From Paenibacillus mendelii (lineage in GTDB: Bacteria > Bacillota > Bacilli > Paenibacillales > Paenibacillaceae), in NCBI RefSeq assembly GCF_024498075.1, contig NZ_JANHOF010000010.1:124001-188000 (forward strand): 64,000 bases of DNA, given 5' to 3'. How positions within the stretch are numbered: the first letter of the stretch is position 1; each line of letters begins with the position of its first letter. A model generated the notes under the pieces. That model did no database searches. It was not told the origin of the DNA and saw nothing but the letters and a program-made list of their open reading frames with translations. Both the position numbers and the translations under genes were made by a program. Below are positions 56,001 through 64,000 of this stretch, in pieces.

Positions 56001-58811
56001 CGTACTGGCCATATAGTTGACATTATCGGTCAAATCCCGCCATGTCCCCGCCGCGCCCGGAACGTTCGCTTGACCGCCCAGCTTGCCTTCCGCGCCGACC
56101 TCGCGGGAAACGGTCGTAACCTGATCCGCGAAGGTCGCCAGCGTATCGATCATGCTGTTGATTGTATCGGTCAGCTCGGCGATCTCGCCCTTCGCCTCCA
56201 CGGTCAGCTTCTGCTTCATATTCCCGTTCGCGACCGCTGTCACGACCTTGGCGATACCGCGCACTTGGTCCGTCAAGTTCGTCGCCATTATATTGACGTT
56301 GTCGGTGAGATCCTTCCAGATTCCGCCGACACCGCGCACCTGGGCTTGTCCGCCCAGCTTGCCGTCCGTGCCGACCTCGCGCGCCACCCGCGTCACCTCG
56401 GAGGCGAATGAATTGAGCTGATCCACCATCGTATTGATCGTGTTCTTCAGCTCGAACAGCTCGCCCTTCACGTCGACCGTAATTTTCTTCGAGAGGTCGC
56501 CATTGGCAACCGCGGTCGTAACGCCGGCGATATTACGCATTTGAACGGTCAAGTTGCTGGCCATGTAGTTCACCGTATCGGTCAAGTCTTTCCACGTGCC
56601 GGATACGTCCTTGACGTCAGCTTGGGCACCGAGCTTTCCTTCCGTGCCAACCTCACGCGCGACCCGCGTAACCTCGGAAGCAAAGTTGCTCAGCTGATCC
56701 ACCATCGTATTCATCGTTATTTTGAGCTCGAGAATTTCACCCTTGACGTCGACAGTGATTTTCTTGGATAAATCCCCTTTGGCGACCGCTGTCGTCACTT
56801 CGGCGATATTCCGTACCTGGTCGGTCAGATTGCGGGCCATGCTGTTAACGCCCTCTGTCAAATCCTTCCACGTACCGCCGACACCCTTCACCTGCGCTTG
56901 TCCGCCCAGTCTGCCCTCCGTACCCACCTCGCGCGCCACCCGCGTCACCTCGGAGGCGAACGTGGAGAGCTGATCCACCATCGTATTGATCGTATTCTTC
57001 AGCTCCAGAATTTCCCCCTGGACATCGGCTGTAATTTTCTTCGACAAGTCGCCATTGGCAACCGCCGTCGTCACGACAGCGATGTTACGCACTTGGTTCG
57101 TCAGATTCGACGCCATGTAGTTTACGCTCTCCGTCAAATCGCGCCATGTCCCCGCTACGCCTCTAACCTGCGCTTGTCCGCCAAGCATCCCGAGCGTACC
57201 GACCTCGCGGGCCACCCTCGTAACCTCGGACGCGAATGTAGAAAGCTGATCTACCATCGTATTGATTGTATTCTTCAGCTCCAGAATTTCGCCCTTGGCA
57301 TTCACGGTGATTTGCTTGGATAGATCCCCTTTGGCGACCGCCGTCGTCACATCGGCGATATTACGCACCTGGTCGGTCAGCGTGCTCGCCATGAAGTTAA
57401 CGCTATCGGTCAGATCCTTCCACGTGCCGGATACGTCCTTCACGTCCGCTTGTCCGCCCAGCTTGCCCTCCGTGGAAACTTCGCGTGCGACCCGCGTCAC
57501 CTCGGATGCAAAGTTGCTGAGCTGGTCGACCATCGTATTAATGGTGCTCTTCAACTCCAGAATCTCGCCTTTAGCGTCCACCGTGATCGTCTTGGACAGA
57601 TCGCCCTTCGCGACGGCCGTTGTCACCTCCGCGATGTTGCGCACCTGGTTCGTCAAGTTCGACGCCATATAGTTCACGCTCTCCGTCAAATCACGCCACG
57701 TTCCCGCAACGCCGCTAACCTCGGCTTGGCCGCCGAGTATACCTTCCGTGCCAACCTCGCGCGCCATCCGCGTCACCTCGGAAGCGAATGTGCTGAGCTG
57801 ATCGACCATGGTGTTAATCGTATTCTTCAGTTCAAGGATTTCACCTTGAACATCAGCTGTAATTTTCTTCGACAAGTCGCCGTTTGCAACCGCCGTCGTC
57901 ACGACAGCGATATTGCGCACCTGATTCGTCAGGTTCGACGCCATGTAGTTCACGCTCTCCGTCAAATCCCGCCATGTTCCAGATACGCCTTTCACATCCG
58001 CTTGTCCGCCAAGCTTGCCTTCCGTCCCGACTTCCTTCGCGACACGCGTGACCTCGGAAGAGAATGTCGAGAGCTGATCGACCATCGTATTAATCGTGTT
58101 CTTCAGTTCCAGAATTTCACCCTTGGCGTTAACCGTGATCTGCTTGGACAAATCGCCATTGGCGACGGCTGTCGTGACAGCCGCAATATTACGGACCTGA
58201 TCGGTCAAGTTGGTCGCCATATTATTAACGCTATCGGTCAAATCCTTCCACGTGCCGGACACGCCCTTCACATCGGCTTGTCCGCCGAGCTTACCCTCGG
58301 TTCCGACCTCGCGGGCAACGCGAGTCACCTCGGAGGCGAACGTGCTGAGCTGATTAACCATCATATTGATGTTCGTCGCGGTCCGCTGGAATTCACCGGT
58401 CAGCGCCCGGCCTTCGAATTCCAGCTCCACCTTCTGAGAAAGGTCGCCCTGCGCAACGGCATTAATAACGCGTACCATCTCACTGGTCGGCTGAATGAGG
58501 TCGACGACCAGCCCGTTCAACGACTCGACGACCGTCTCCCAAGAACCGCCCGTGCTCTTATGAACAAACCGCCGGGACAGCTTTCCCTCTTTGCCGACAA
58601 TCGTCGCAACCGTCTGAACCTCGGTAACCAAGCTTTCCTGCATATCCATAATCTCGTTGAATGTGTCTGCCACTTTGCCCGCAAGACCCGTGTGGTCATA
58701 CGGCATTCTATATGAGAAATTGCCTTTCTTCAGCGCCATCAAGGCGTTTAACAATTCACCAGCATCAATGCCATCTTGAACGGTCTCCCGCTTCTGTTCC
58801 TGATCCGACAT
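53073..58811 (-). CDS. Soluble poly-HAMP hybrid histidine kinase with GAF and three receiver domains
   Basis: This 1912-residue protein begins with about ten tandem HAMP-containing units of about 92 residues (about 15-985; each has [11 protein letters not shown]-like and [19 protein letters not shown]-like parts, so HAMPs may be paired). A GAF domain (about 1000-1150), a coiled coil (about 1155-1220), HisKA with phospho-His in [15 protein letters not shown] (about 1235) and an ATPase domain ([25 protein letters not shown]) follow. Receiver 1 (about 1515) has LDIHLKD, receiver 2 (about 1635) is degenerate, and receiver 3 (about 1784) has VVDDD and LMDIMMP. No membrane segment is seen. The layout resembles fungal group III (Nik1) osmosensing kinases. 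AGGAGGG precedes the ATG. Confidence 0.93.
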   Translation of the reverse strand: MSDQEQKRETVQDGIDAGELLNALMALKKGNFSYRMPYDHTGLAGKVADTFNEIMDMQESLVTEVQTVATIVGKEGKLSRRFVHKSTGGSWETVVESLNGLVVDLIQPTSEMVRVINAVAQGDLSQKVELEFEGRALTGEFQRTATNINMMVNQLSTFASEVTRVAREVGTEGKLGGQADVKGVSGTWKDLTDSVNNMATNLTDQVRNIAAVTTAVANGDLSKQITVNAKGEILELKNTINTMVDQLSTFSSEVTRVAKEVGTEGKLGGQADVKGVSGTWRDLTESVNYMASNLTNQVRNIAVVTTAVANGDLSKKITADVQGEILELKNTINTMVDQLSTFASEVTRMAREVGTEGILGGQAEVSGVAGTWRDLTESVNYMASNLTNQVRNIAEVTTAVAKGDLSKTITVDAKGEILELKSTINTMVDQLSNFASEVTRVAREVSTEGKLGGQADVKDVSGTWKDLTDSVNFMASTLTDQVRNIADVTTAVAKGDLSKQITVNAKGEILELKNTINTMVDQLSTFASEVTRVAREVGTLGMLGGQAQVRGVAGTWRDLTESVNYMASNLTNQVRNIAVVTTAVANGDLSKKITADVQGEILELKNTINTMVDQLSTFASEVTRVAREVGTEGRLGGQAQVKGVGGTWKDLTEGVNSMARNLTDQVRNIAEVTTAVAKGDLSKKITVDVKGEILELKITMNTMVDQLSNFASEVTRVAREVGTEGKLGAQADVKDVSGTWKDLTDTVNYMASNLTVQMRNIAGVTTAVANGDLSKKITVDVKGELFELKNTINTMVDQLNSFASEVTRVAREVGTDGKLGGQAQVRGVGGIWKDLTDNVNIMATNLTDQVRGIAKVVTAVANGNMKQKLTVEAKGEIAELTDTINSMIDTLATFADQVTTVSREVGAEGKLGGQANVPGAAGTWRDLTDNVNYMASTLTTQVRAITNVATAVTKGDLSRSIDVAAAGEVAELKDNVNEMIRNLKETTRINTEQDWLKTNLAKFSRLLQGQRDLYAVSRMILSELAPLVSMQHGVFYINEPGNGEPVLALFASYAYQQRKHLSNEYRAGQGLVGQCLIEKQRILLTNVPNDYVVISSGLGEATPLNIILLPIIFEDQVLAVLELASFRAFSEIDIAFLDQLTESIGIVINTMQANQRTEELLMQSQSLTEELQKQQMELQNTNEELEDKAKLLVIQKAEVESKNDEVELAKRFLEEKAEQLALTSRYKSEFLANMSHELRTPLNSLLLLAEQLAENLDKNLTVNQVKFSKMIQESGMELLNLINDILDLSKIESGTVTPDYTDMSITDLTAGMERTFRHIAEDKKLEYQIITEPGLPKTFMTDPKRLQQIIKNLLSNAFKFTEKGQITMHIRQAAEGWSEGNENLSRAQKVLCFSVSDTGIGIPEDKQPIIFEAFQQVDGSTNREYGGTGLGLAISREIAVMLDGEITVSSNVGVGSTFNLYLPIGGLLPEPEAERPKPKYVPEVIDVTPAQKTRSYTLDMEKGITDDRNDIQPGDRVFLIIEDDMKFNEILLDLLRKKGIKAVITTTGSNALELAIKYKPIAITLDIHLKDSDGWLVIDQLKNEMNVRHIPVSVITVEEDEVGLKQKGIFDFICKPVTHEALDKALDKLNEYAASDVRQLLIVSGDKDRRTQWVELVDNKDVKIVAVDTSRKALNQLKTKNFDCILADNELPDTDIVRFVRDVQKNATNKYKPIVIHRTNKLTPEQENALEELMKSAVIKEVRSPVQVIEETSLYLHRHADNLPDASKRAFVKIHQSDEMIEYKKVLVVDDDIRNIFALTTILERHQMKVIPAENGHDAIGILEQNPDIDIVLMDIMMPVMDGYETTRAIRQKPVFKELPIIALTAKAMKGDRELCLEAGASDYITKPVNSAQLLSMIRSWLDSQEETVDQP
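55990..58360 (-). repeat. In-frame tandem repeats of about 276 bases encoding HAMP units
   Basis: The word ATCGTATTGAT or its close variants recurs at about 56430, 56705, 56980, 57255, 57530, 57805 and 58085, a period of about 276 bases (92 codons). Copies are nearly identical at protein level and similar at DNA level. Such an array could gain or lose units by recombination without shifting frame. Confidence 0.85.
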
Positions 58812-58991
58812 GAACTATTTTCCCTCCTGTGTAAGGATTATGAAAAATCGCATGATAAATAAACAGATAGATCGACCTTCCTCCCCATATTTTACTAGTA
58901 TTCGGGCCCGCTGTCATCTGGCAAGCATTGCCGAACCCCCGTCATAGAGCTATTCCCTAATTTTTATGAAGGAATTTGTAAGCTTCCACGC

Positions 58992-59035
58992 AAAAAAAGC
59001 CTTACCCCAACTGACTAGGGTAAGACGCCTATCCT
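58992..59035 (-). terminator. Terminator of the pentad-repeat protein gene
   Basis: On the minus strand, CTTACCC pairs with GGGTAAG around a 10-base loop, followed by GCTTTTTTT. It begins 9 bases past the stop. Confidence 0.8.
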
Positions 59036-59043
59036 TCTGAACA

Positions 59044-59514
59044 TTATGTAATGAGTCTTTCGAACCATCGGAAGATATCTCCGATAATAGGGACGATACC
59101 GAAGCCGTGATTGCCAACCGCAACCGCGCCGAACGCTGTGTCGCCGATCGCGACTGCCCCCAAGGCCAACTCTCCGATACTGACAGCGCCGAGTGCGAGA
59201 TCGCCAATCGCCACCGCACCGCAAGCGAGTCCGTTAGAAATCGCGACTGCGCCAAGTCCAAGCAGGCCGCCGAGCGCCACCGCACCGAAGGAGAACAGAC
59301 CGACACTGACTGCACCCCCTGCAACAACGCCGATCGCAATATCGCCAAGCGCAATGAGGCCAAGTGCTACCTTTGGCTTGCCGGCCCCGCTTCCTTTCGT
59401 ACGAATGCTAATAACCGGAAAACCCGCCGACGGCCATTGATAATCAATTCCGGCTCCGCCACTGATGCCATCCGTATATCTTCCAATGCGCCCTAAACGG
59501 CTCCAATCGAACAT
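59044..59514 (-). CDS. Pentad-repeat Gly/Ala-rich protein of unknown function
   Basis: This 156-residue protein is dominated (about 50-140) by a five-residue repeat of hydrophobic-Ala-hydrophobic-Gly-x type: VAIGD LALGA VSIGE LALGA VAIGD TAFGA VAVGN, about 17 pentads. The spacing resembles pentapeptide-repeat right-handed helices, but the residues are more hydrophobic than the usual A(D/N)LxX. A membrane-embedded or filament-like beta helix is possible. The N-terminus MFDWSRLGRIGRY is charged. The binding site before the ATG is GGTGG-like. I do not recognise a characterised homologue. Confidence 0.65.
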   Translation of the reverse strand: MFDWSRLGRIGRYTDGISGGAGIDYQWPSAGFPVISIRTKGSGAGKPKVALGLIALGDIAIGVVAGGAVSVGLFSFGAVALGGLLGLGAVAISNGLACGAVAIGDLALGAVSIGELALGAVAIGDTAFGAVAVGNHGFGIVPIIGDIFRWFERLIT

Positions 59515-59844
59515 CTGTGAACCACCTTCCGTTCAACCATATTCTCCCATTATGAACGAAGCAGGACGGGGATGTATCAGTCTGAATAAGGAATTGTGGC
59601 TCCGTCTCTAGACGGAGATACCGAATGTATATTTTCGTCGTCTTGCCTATTAATAACAACCAATTGCAATAAACCAAAATAAATCACACAATCTTTACTT
59701 GTATTTTACACCTCATTTACATTAATCCCTTAGACTATGAATGTCTGAAGCGCTAATACCCAAGCGAAGCCAACCAATTCCACTTTTTCAAAGTTATCGA
59801 TTTCGTTCACCTTGCTTTTATATTGTTGAGTTAGGAGATTGGCT
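59515..59844. other. Intergenic region before the phosphonate operon
   Basis: This stretch of 330 AT-rich bases contains a short hairpin CTCCGTC/GACGGAG near 59599-59616. Near the end is a possible -10 TATATT (about 59819) without a good -35. No gene was seen. It must hold the promoters of both divergent units. Confidence 0.5.
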
Positions 59845-60906
59845 ATGAATCCAGAGGGACTGACCATTCGCGATGTTCGAAAGACGTTTGGAGCCTTTCA
59901 AGCATTGAGCGACATTCAAATTGACATTCCAAAAGGCAAATTCACTTGTTTACTTGGCCCGAGCGGTTGTGGCAAAACGACGCTTCTCCGCATCATTTCC
60001 GGCTTGGAACGGCCGGACAGCGGAACGGTGCTGCTCGGAGGCCGCGACATCACGCCGCTTCCTGCAGCCAAACGAAACTTCGGAATCGTATTTCAATCCT
60101 ACGCGCTGTTCCCGAATATGACTGTTTCGGCCAATATCGCTTATGGGCTGAAAGGAAAGATACCGCGTCGAGACGTGGAAGCGAAGCTCGATGAAATGCT
60201 TCGGCTAATGGATCTGGAAGCGATCCGTGACCGTTATCCATCGCAAATCTCAGGCGGCCAGCAGCAGCGCGTCGCATTAGCCCGTGCCGTGGCGTTGTCG
60301 CCGGAGGTGCTGCTTCTGGACGAGCCTCTGTCCGCCCTGGATGCGAAGGTACGCGTCAAGCTGCGGGAAGAGCTTTGTCTGCTGCAGCAGCGCCTTGGGA
60401 TCACGACAGTCATGGTCACTCATGATCAGGAGGAAGCGCTCACGATGGCGGATCGGATCATCGTCATGGATCACGGCCAGGTTGTCCAAATCGGAACGCC
60501 TCAGGAGGTCTATGACCGGCCGAACACGCCTTTCGTCGCTGACTTCATCGGGGCGATCAACTTCTTCCCCGTACAAGAAAAGAATAACCCGCTCTATGCC
60601 ATGCGGCCGGAGCACATCATTATCGCACCTGACGGAGCAGAAGATGCAATGGACGACGGTTTCAGGTCTTTCCGTGCCGTCGTTCAGCACATTGAATTTC
60701 GCGGAGCCTTCTATCGAATCAGCCTGCTGCCGATTGACGAGAATGGCAGTGCAGCAGTTACAGCGGTGACGGTTGATGTGTCGGCACAAGTGGCCCAGCA
60801 GTATCGTCTAGAGCGCGATACCGTCATGACACTGCAGCTTCCTGCCGACCGTCTGCTGCAATATCCGCCTAAAGCAGTCGGGGCGTATGCTGAGGCTCGC
60901 CCATGA
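59845..60906 (+). CDS. ABC transporter ATPase, 2-aminoethylphosphonate importer
   Basis: This 353-residue importer ATPase has Walker [10 protein letters not shown] (about 35), signature [13 protein letters not shown] (about 135), Walker [12 protein letters not shown] and the switch His in [11 protein letters not shown]-terminal TOBE-like regulatory domain follows (MRPEHIII, about 255). It is followed by a fused permease and phosphonate catabolic genes, which identifies it as the PhnT-like component. The ATG at 59845 is 7 bases after GGAG; the upstream TTG is inside that spacer. It overlaps the permease gene by 4 bases. Confidence 0.88.
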   Translation: MNPEGLTIRDVRKTFGAFQALSDIQIDIPKGKFTCLLGPSGCGKTTLLRIISGLERPDSGTVLLGGRDITPLPAAKRNFGIVFQSYALFPNMTVSANIAYGLKGKIPRRDVEAKLDEMLRLMDLEAIRDRYPSQISGGQQQRVALARAVALSPEVLLLDEPLSALDAKVRVKLREELCLLQQRLGITTVMVTHDQEEALTMADRIIVMDHGQVVQIGTPQEVYDRPNTPFVADFIGAINFFPVQEKNNPLYAMRPEHIIIAPDGAEDAMDDGFRSFRAVVQHIEFRGAFYRISLLPIDENGSAAVTAVTVDVSAQVAQQYRLERDTVMTLQLPADRLLQYPPKAVGAYAEARP

Positions 60907-62696
60907 CTAGAACCGACAGCTCAGCACGGATCGACTCACAGCCTCAGCTGCCGCCAGATAACCGGGGACCCGCACCCGGCAGCAGGATTCAGCGTACCTT
61001 TGAGCGATTCCGGCGCAGCTGGGGCACAGCCGAATGGATACAAGCTGCTGCCCTTCTGACCATGCTCCTGTTGCTCACGGTGCTGATCATTTTACCGCTC
61101 ATTTCCATTTTCAAACAAGCCTTTCTGACTGTAGACGGCAGCTATGCAGGACTAGCATATTTTCAAACCTATCTGGAATCTCCGGCACTACTGCAGTCGC
61201 TGCAAAACACGGTTTTCGTCTCATTCATGACCACGATCATTGCCGTACCGCTGGCGTTTCTATTGGCTTACGTGCTGACCCGCACGGATATTCGCGGCAA
61301 ATCCCTGTACAAAGCAGCAGCGCTGCTGCCGTTATTCGCGCCTACGATGATGCACGGCATCGGCTTGACGTATTTATTTGGCCATCAAGGGCTCATCTCC
61401 ACGGGGTTCTTCGGCTGGCTGCCTTTTGAACTGCGCATTCCGCTGTATGGACCGGTCGGCATCATTATTTCGGAAGTCATCTACACGTTCCCGCAGGCGT
61501 TCCTCATCTTGACAGCGGCCTTGTCCATCAGTGACTACCGGCTGTATGAGGCTGCGGAGACACTTGGAGCAAACAAGCTGAAGAAGCTATTCACCGTAAC
61601 ATTGCCATCCGTCAAATATGCGCTTATGAGCGCCATAATTGTCTGCGCCACGCTAAGCTTTACCGATTTTGGCGCTCCGAAGGTGGTCGGCGGACAGTTC
61701 AACGTACTGGCCACAGATATTTTCAAGCAGGTCGTCGGCCAGCAAAATATGGCTTTGGGCGCTGTCGTCAGCATCGTGCTTACCCTCCCAGCCGTCCTTG
61801 CATTCGTTATCGACCGGATCGTCACACGCAGACAACAGGCTTACGTTACATCTAGATCGACGCCTTATGCCGTGAGGCCTCATCGGATGCGTAATGGCGT
61901 GGCGCATACGTACGCCGGATTGATTGCGCTGGCGATGCTCACCTTGCTCGCGGCGGTCGTCACCGCATCGCTTGTGAAAGTGTGGCCCTATCAGATGACG
62001 TTCTCTTGGGACAACTACAAATTTACCGATTCAGCCGCAGGGGGCTTCGCGCCATTCTGGAACAGCTTGCGCATGGCTGCGATAACCGCCGTCATAGGAA
62101 CGTTCATCACCTTTTTATTCGCCTACCTGATTGAACATATACGCATCCTGCCGTTGGTACGGCAAGCCGGTTATTTTCTCTCCATCATGCCGCTTGCCTT
62201 GCCTGGTCTTGTCATCGGATTGGCCTATATTTTCTTCTTCAATGATCCCGGCAATCCGTTGAACGTCATTTATGGAACGATGAGTATTCTTGTGCTGGCG
62301 AATATCGCCCACTTTTACTCTGTGCCCTTCATGACTGCAACAACGTCGCTGAAAATGATGGACAAGGAATTCGAGAACGTATCCTTGTCGATGAATGTCT
62401 CTTGGCTTCGTTCATTCATGCGAATAACTTTGCCACTATCGCTGCCAGCCATTATGGAGATGGCCATCTATTTCTTCATTAATGCCATGGTTACGGTCTC
62501 TGCGGTTATCTTTCTCTACGGTGCGGACTTGAAGCTCGCCTCCGTCGCCATTGTCAGTATGGACGATGCCGGAGACACCGCTCAAGCGGCGGCCATGTCC
62601 GTCTTGATTATCTGTACAAACTTGATCGTCCGCCTGCTCTACGAAGCCTATTCCGCCCGTATTAGGCACAAGACGGTCGCTTGGCGCGAGCGCTAA
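60903..62696 (+). CDS. Fused ABC permease, 2-aminoethylphosphonate importer (PhnV-like)
   Basis: This 597-residue membrane protein contains two permease units in one chain, each of about six helices. The EAA loops are [21 protein letters not shown] (about 205) and [18 protein letters not shown] (about 490). Such single-gene permeases are typical of iron and 2-aminoethylphosphonate importers. Its place before phnX and phnW supports phosphonate uptake. No solute-binding gene is found upstream in the window, so one is expected downstream of phnW. Repeats follow the stop immediately. Confidence 0.88.
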   Translation: MTRTDSSARIDSQPQLPPDNRGPAPGSRIQRTFERFRRSWGTAEWIQAAALLTMLLLLTVLIILPLISIFKQAFLTVDGSYAGLAYFQTYLESPALLQSLQNTVFVSFMTTIIAVPLAFLLAYVLTRTDIRGKSLYKAAALLPLFAPTMMHGIGLTYLFGHQGLISTGFFGWLPFELRIPLYGPVGIIISEVIYTFPQAFLILTAALSISDYRLYEAAETLGANKLKKLFTVTLPSVKYALMSAIIVCATLSFTDFGAPKVVGGQFNVLATDIFKQVVGQQNMALGAVVSIVLTLPAVLAFVIDRIVTRRQQAYVTSRSTPYAVRPHRMRNGVAHTYAGLIALAMLTLLAAVVTASLVKVWPYQMTFSWDNYKFTDSAAGGFAPFWNSLRMAAITAVIGTFITFLFAYLIEHIRILPLVRQAGYFLSIMPLALPGLVIGLAYIFFFNDPGNPLNVIYGTMSILVLANIAHFYSVPFMTATTSLKMMDKEFENVSLSMNVSWLRSFMRITLPLSLPAIMEMAIYFFINAMVTVSAVIFLYGADLKLASVAIVSMDDAGDTAQAAAMSVLIICTNLIVRLLYEAYSARIRHKTVAWRER

Positions 62697-62700
62697 ACAT

Positions 62701-62825
62701 GTCAGTTTTGCTCGATTTCGCTTCCCCGAAGCGATGAGCTCACAAAACGAAGCTTATGCTTTCGATGTCAGTTTTGCTCGATTTCGCTTCTCCAAAGTGA
62801 TGAGCTCACAAAACTTTTAGGAGGA
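62701..62825 (+). repeat. Intercistronic 66-base tandem repeats with hairpins and shared Shine-Dalgarno tail
   Basis: Two copies, starting GTCAGTTTTGCTCGA at 62701 and 62767 (period 66), fill the gap between permease and phnX. Outer arms GTTTTG/CAAAAC enclose an inner stem TCGCTTC/GAAGCGA; in copy 2 this becomes TCGCTT/AAGTGA, still paired through one G-U. The end AAAACTTTTAGGAGGA (62810-62825) is identical to that at 25999-26014 and supplies the phnX ribosome binding site. The unit aligns with the 63-base repeats before the glutathione peroxidase gene. Confidence 0.9.
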
Positions 62826-62833
62826 ATTAAAAA

Positions 62834-63634
62834 ATGATCAAAGCTGTGATCGTGGATTGGGCTGGAACGATGGTTGATTTCGGTAGTTTTGCACCGGTGG
62901 AGGCATTCCGCCGTTTATTCCTGGAGCGCGGCATCGATGTCCCGTTCTCCATTGTCCGTGGTCCAATGGGACGGATGAAGAAAGATCATCTCCGCGACAT
63001 TTGCGCCGCACCGGAAGTCGCACATGCCTGGACGGCGAAATATGGCCGTCCGGTCGACGAAACCGATATCGACGAGATGTATGAGACGTTCGAACCGATG
63101 CTTATGTCCATCCTCCATGAATTCGCCCAGCCTGTTCCTGGGGCCATTGAACTTACGGAACGGCTTCGTGCTAGCGGAATCGCCATCGGATCCACAACAG
63201 GCTATACCCGCCCCATGATGAACATTATTAAACCCGAAGCGGCAAAACGCGGTTATACGCCCGATGTGGTTGTAACTCCGGATGAAGTACCCGGCGGCGG
63301 CCGGCCGTATCCTTGGATGGTTTATCGCGTCGCTGAACTGCTCGGTATTTATCCGATGCACGCTATTGTTAAATGCGGTGATACGGAAGCGGATATGTAC
63401 GAAGGAAGACATGCCGGCGCATGGACCGTAGGTGTCGTGTTCGGCGGCAATGAGCCCGGCTTAAGCCTAGAGGAAACCGCTGCACTGTCGGCTGCAGAGC
63501 GTGAACGGCTATATGTCGAAGTGTCCACCCGTCTGACTGCAGCCGGAGCCCATTACATCATCCGGGAAATCGGGGAACTGGATCGTGTTATTACACACAT
63601 TAACCATGCACTTAAGCGGGGTGAACAGCCATGA
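62834..63634 (+). CDS. phnX: Phosphonoacetaldehyde hydrolase
   Basis: This 266-residue HAD-superfamily enzyme splits phosphonoacetaldehyde into acetaldehyde and phosphate. The nucleophile Asp is in [13 protein letters not shown], the Schiff-base Lys in [10 protein letters not shown] (about 54), and [11 protein letters not shown] and [16 protein letters not shown] are further motifs. AGGAGGA lies 8 bases before the ATG and belongs to the repeat tail. It overlaps phnW by 4 bases. Together they degrade 2-aminoethylphosphonate as a phosphorus source. Confidence 0.95.
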   Translation: MIKAVIVDWAGTMVDFGSFAPVEAFRRLFLERGIDVPFSIVRGPMGRMKKDHLRDICAAPEVAHAWTAKYGRPVDETDIDEMYETFEPMLMSILHEFAQPVPGAIELTERLRASGIAIGSTTGYTRPMMNIIKPEAAKRGYTPDVVVTPDEVPGGGRPYPWMVYRVAELLGIYPMHAIVKCGDTEADMYEGRHAGAWTVGVVFGGNEPGLSLEETAALSAAERERLYVEVSTRLTAAGAHYIIREIGELDRVITHINHALKRGEQP

Positions 63635-64000
63635 TGAAGCCATTATCTCCCGGTCCACTGTCAGACGTGAAAACCAATATGCCGAATATGAATCCCTATC
63701 TGCTTCTAACGCCCGGCCCACTGAGCACGACCGCGACCGTAAAGGAAGCGATGCTGCGCGATTGGTGTACTTGGGATAGCGAATACAACCAGCTCATCCA
63801 ATCGATCCGCGAACGGCTTGTCCGCTTAGCAGCGCCTTCCAATCCAGCTGAGTATACTGCTGTTCTCATGCAAGGAAGCGGCACATTCAGCGTAGAGGCC
63901 GCACTCGGAACCGCACTTCCTTGCAATGGCGGCAAGCTGGCTGTTCTCACGAATGGTGCATATGGAGACCGTATAGCCCAAATTGCAGACATTCTTGGCA
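63631..64000 (+). CDS. phnW: 2-aminoethylphosphonate-pyruvate transaminase, cut by right edge
   Basis: The frame starts at an ATG overlapping the phnX stop (ATGA) and stays open to the window end, giving 123 residues. [20 protein letters not shown] then [20 protein letters not shown] and [30 protein letters not shown] match PhnW. This PLP-dependent enzyme converts 2-aminoethylphosphonate and pyruvate to phosphonoacetaldehyde and alanine. The PLP lysine lies beyond the edge. GGGGTGA provides the binding site. Confidence 0.93.
   Translation, partial: MMKPLSPGPLSDVKTNMPNMNPYLLLTPGPLSTTATVKEAMLRDWCTWDSEYNQLIQSIRERLVRLAAPSNPAEYTAVLMQGSGTFSVEAALGTALPCNGGKLAVLTNGAYGDRIAQIADILG

Noticed and set aside
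57450-58715. 421-codon plus-strand frame opposite the HAMP array
   Set aside because: Its repeats simply mirror the HAMP repeats of the kinase gene on the other strand.
58950-59363. Second frame of 137 codons overlapping the pentad-repeat gene
   Set aside because: Its Ser/Arg-rich repeats are a frame-shifted reading of the same repetitive DNA; the 156-residue frame has the start, stop and terminator in the right places.

Overview
The window reads as chromosomal DNA of a Gram-positive, low-to-mid-GC Bacillales bacterium, most likely Paenibacillus or a close relative. The evidence is strong AGGAGG-type ribosome binding sites, CcpA-type cre sites, GlpP-type antitermination, OhrR, TipA/Mta-like and ROK regulators, DUF1450, YwbE, CcdC and PdaA proteins, many carbohydrate ABC importers, and a GlnRS. 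No rRNA, tRNA, CRISPR array, insertion sequence or prophage was seen. All assignments come from reading the sequence; no database search was run.

Layout. 1-6.4 kb: a divergent catabolic locus (solute-binding lipoprotein, two permeases, RraA-like protein, SDR) facing an IclR regulator, with two near-identical operator-like 15-mers and a gene of unknown function running off the left edge. 6.4-9.4 kb: a decayed gene, mobA and glnS. 9.4-14.5 kb: an array of about 114-base hairpin repeats, then MarR plus a heterodimeric ABC exporter with complementary degenerate sites, and a 32-residue membrane peptide. 14.6-18.8 kb: NSS symporter, Eis-like acetyltransferase and a TipA-like MerR regulator with a 19-bp-spacer promoter. 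18.8-25.3 kb: glpP-glpD-glpK with a leader terminator, dgt and adenosine deaminase. 25.4-26.8 kb: ohrR-glutathione peroxidase operon with three 63-base repeats between its genes. 26.8-31.8 kb: SDR, zinc alcohol dehydrogenase, 2-hydroxyacid dehydrogenase and cyclase opposite a GntR/LacI-type regulator. 31.8-39.7 kb: housekeeping and envelope genes (CcdC, DUF2252, PdaA, YhcH, YwbE, GyrI-like, ABC-F ATPase, Asp-box propeller). 39.7-47.8 kb: a ROK-controlled importer with two related glycoside-hydrolase-like proteins. 48-52 kb: UvrA-like ATPase overlapping a nucleotidyltransferase. 52-53 kb: Fur-box-controlled DUF1450 gene and ferritin. 53-58.8 kb: a 1912-residue poly-HAMP hybrid histidine kinase. 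59 kb: a pentad-repeat protein. 59.8-64 kb: a 2-aminoethylphosphonate operon (ATPase, fused permease, phnX, phnW cut by the right edge).

Most genes form compact operons with 4-base stop/start overlaps, usually with a promoter and operator that can be read directly. The observation that best fits a previously undescribed system is a family of hairpin-forming tandem repeats that sits between cistrons in two unrelated operons (ohrR|gpx at 26.0 kb and phosphonate permease|phnX at 62.7 kb). Both copies read in the direction of the operon and both end in the same 16-base tail that carries the Shine-Dalgarno of the next gene. Inner stem sequences differ between the loci while pairing is kept, which suggests selection on RNA structure.
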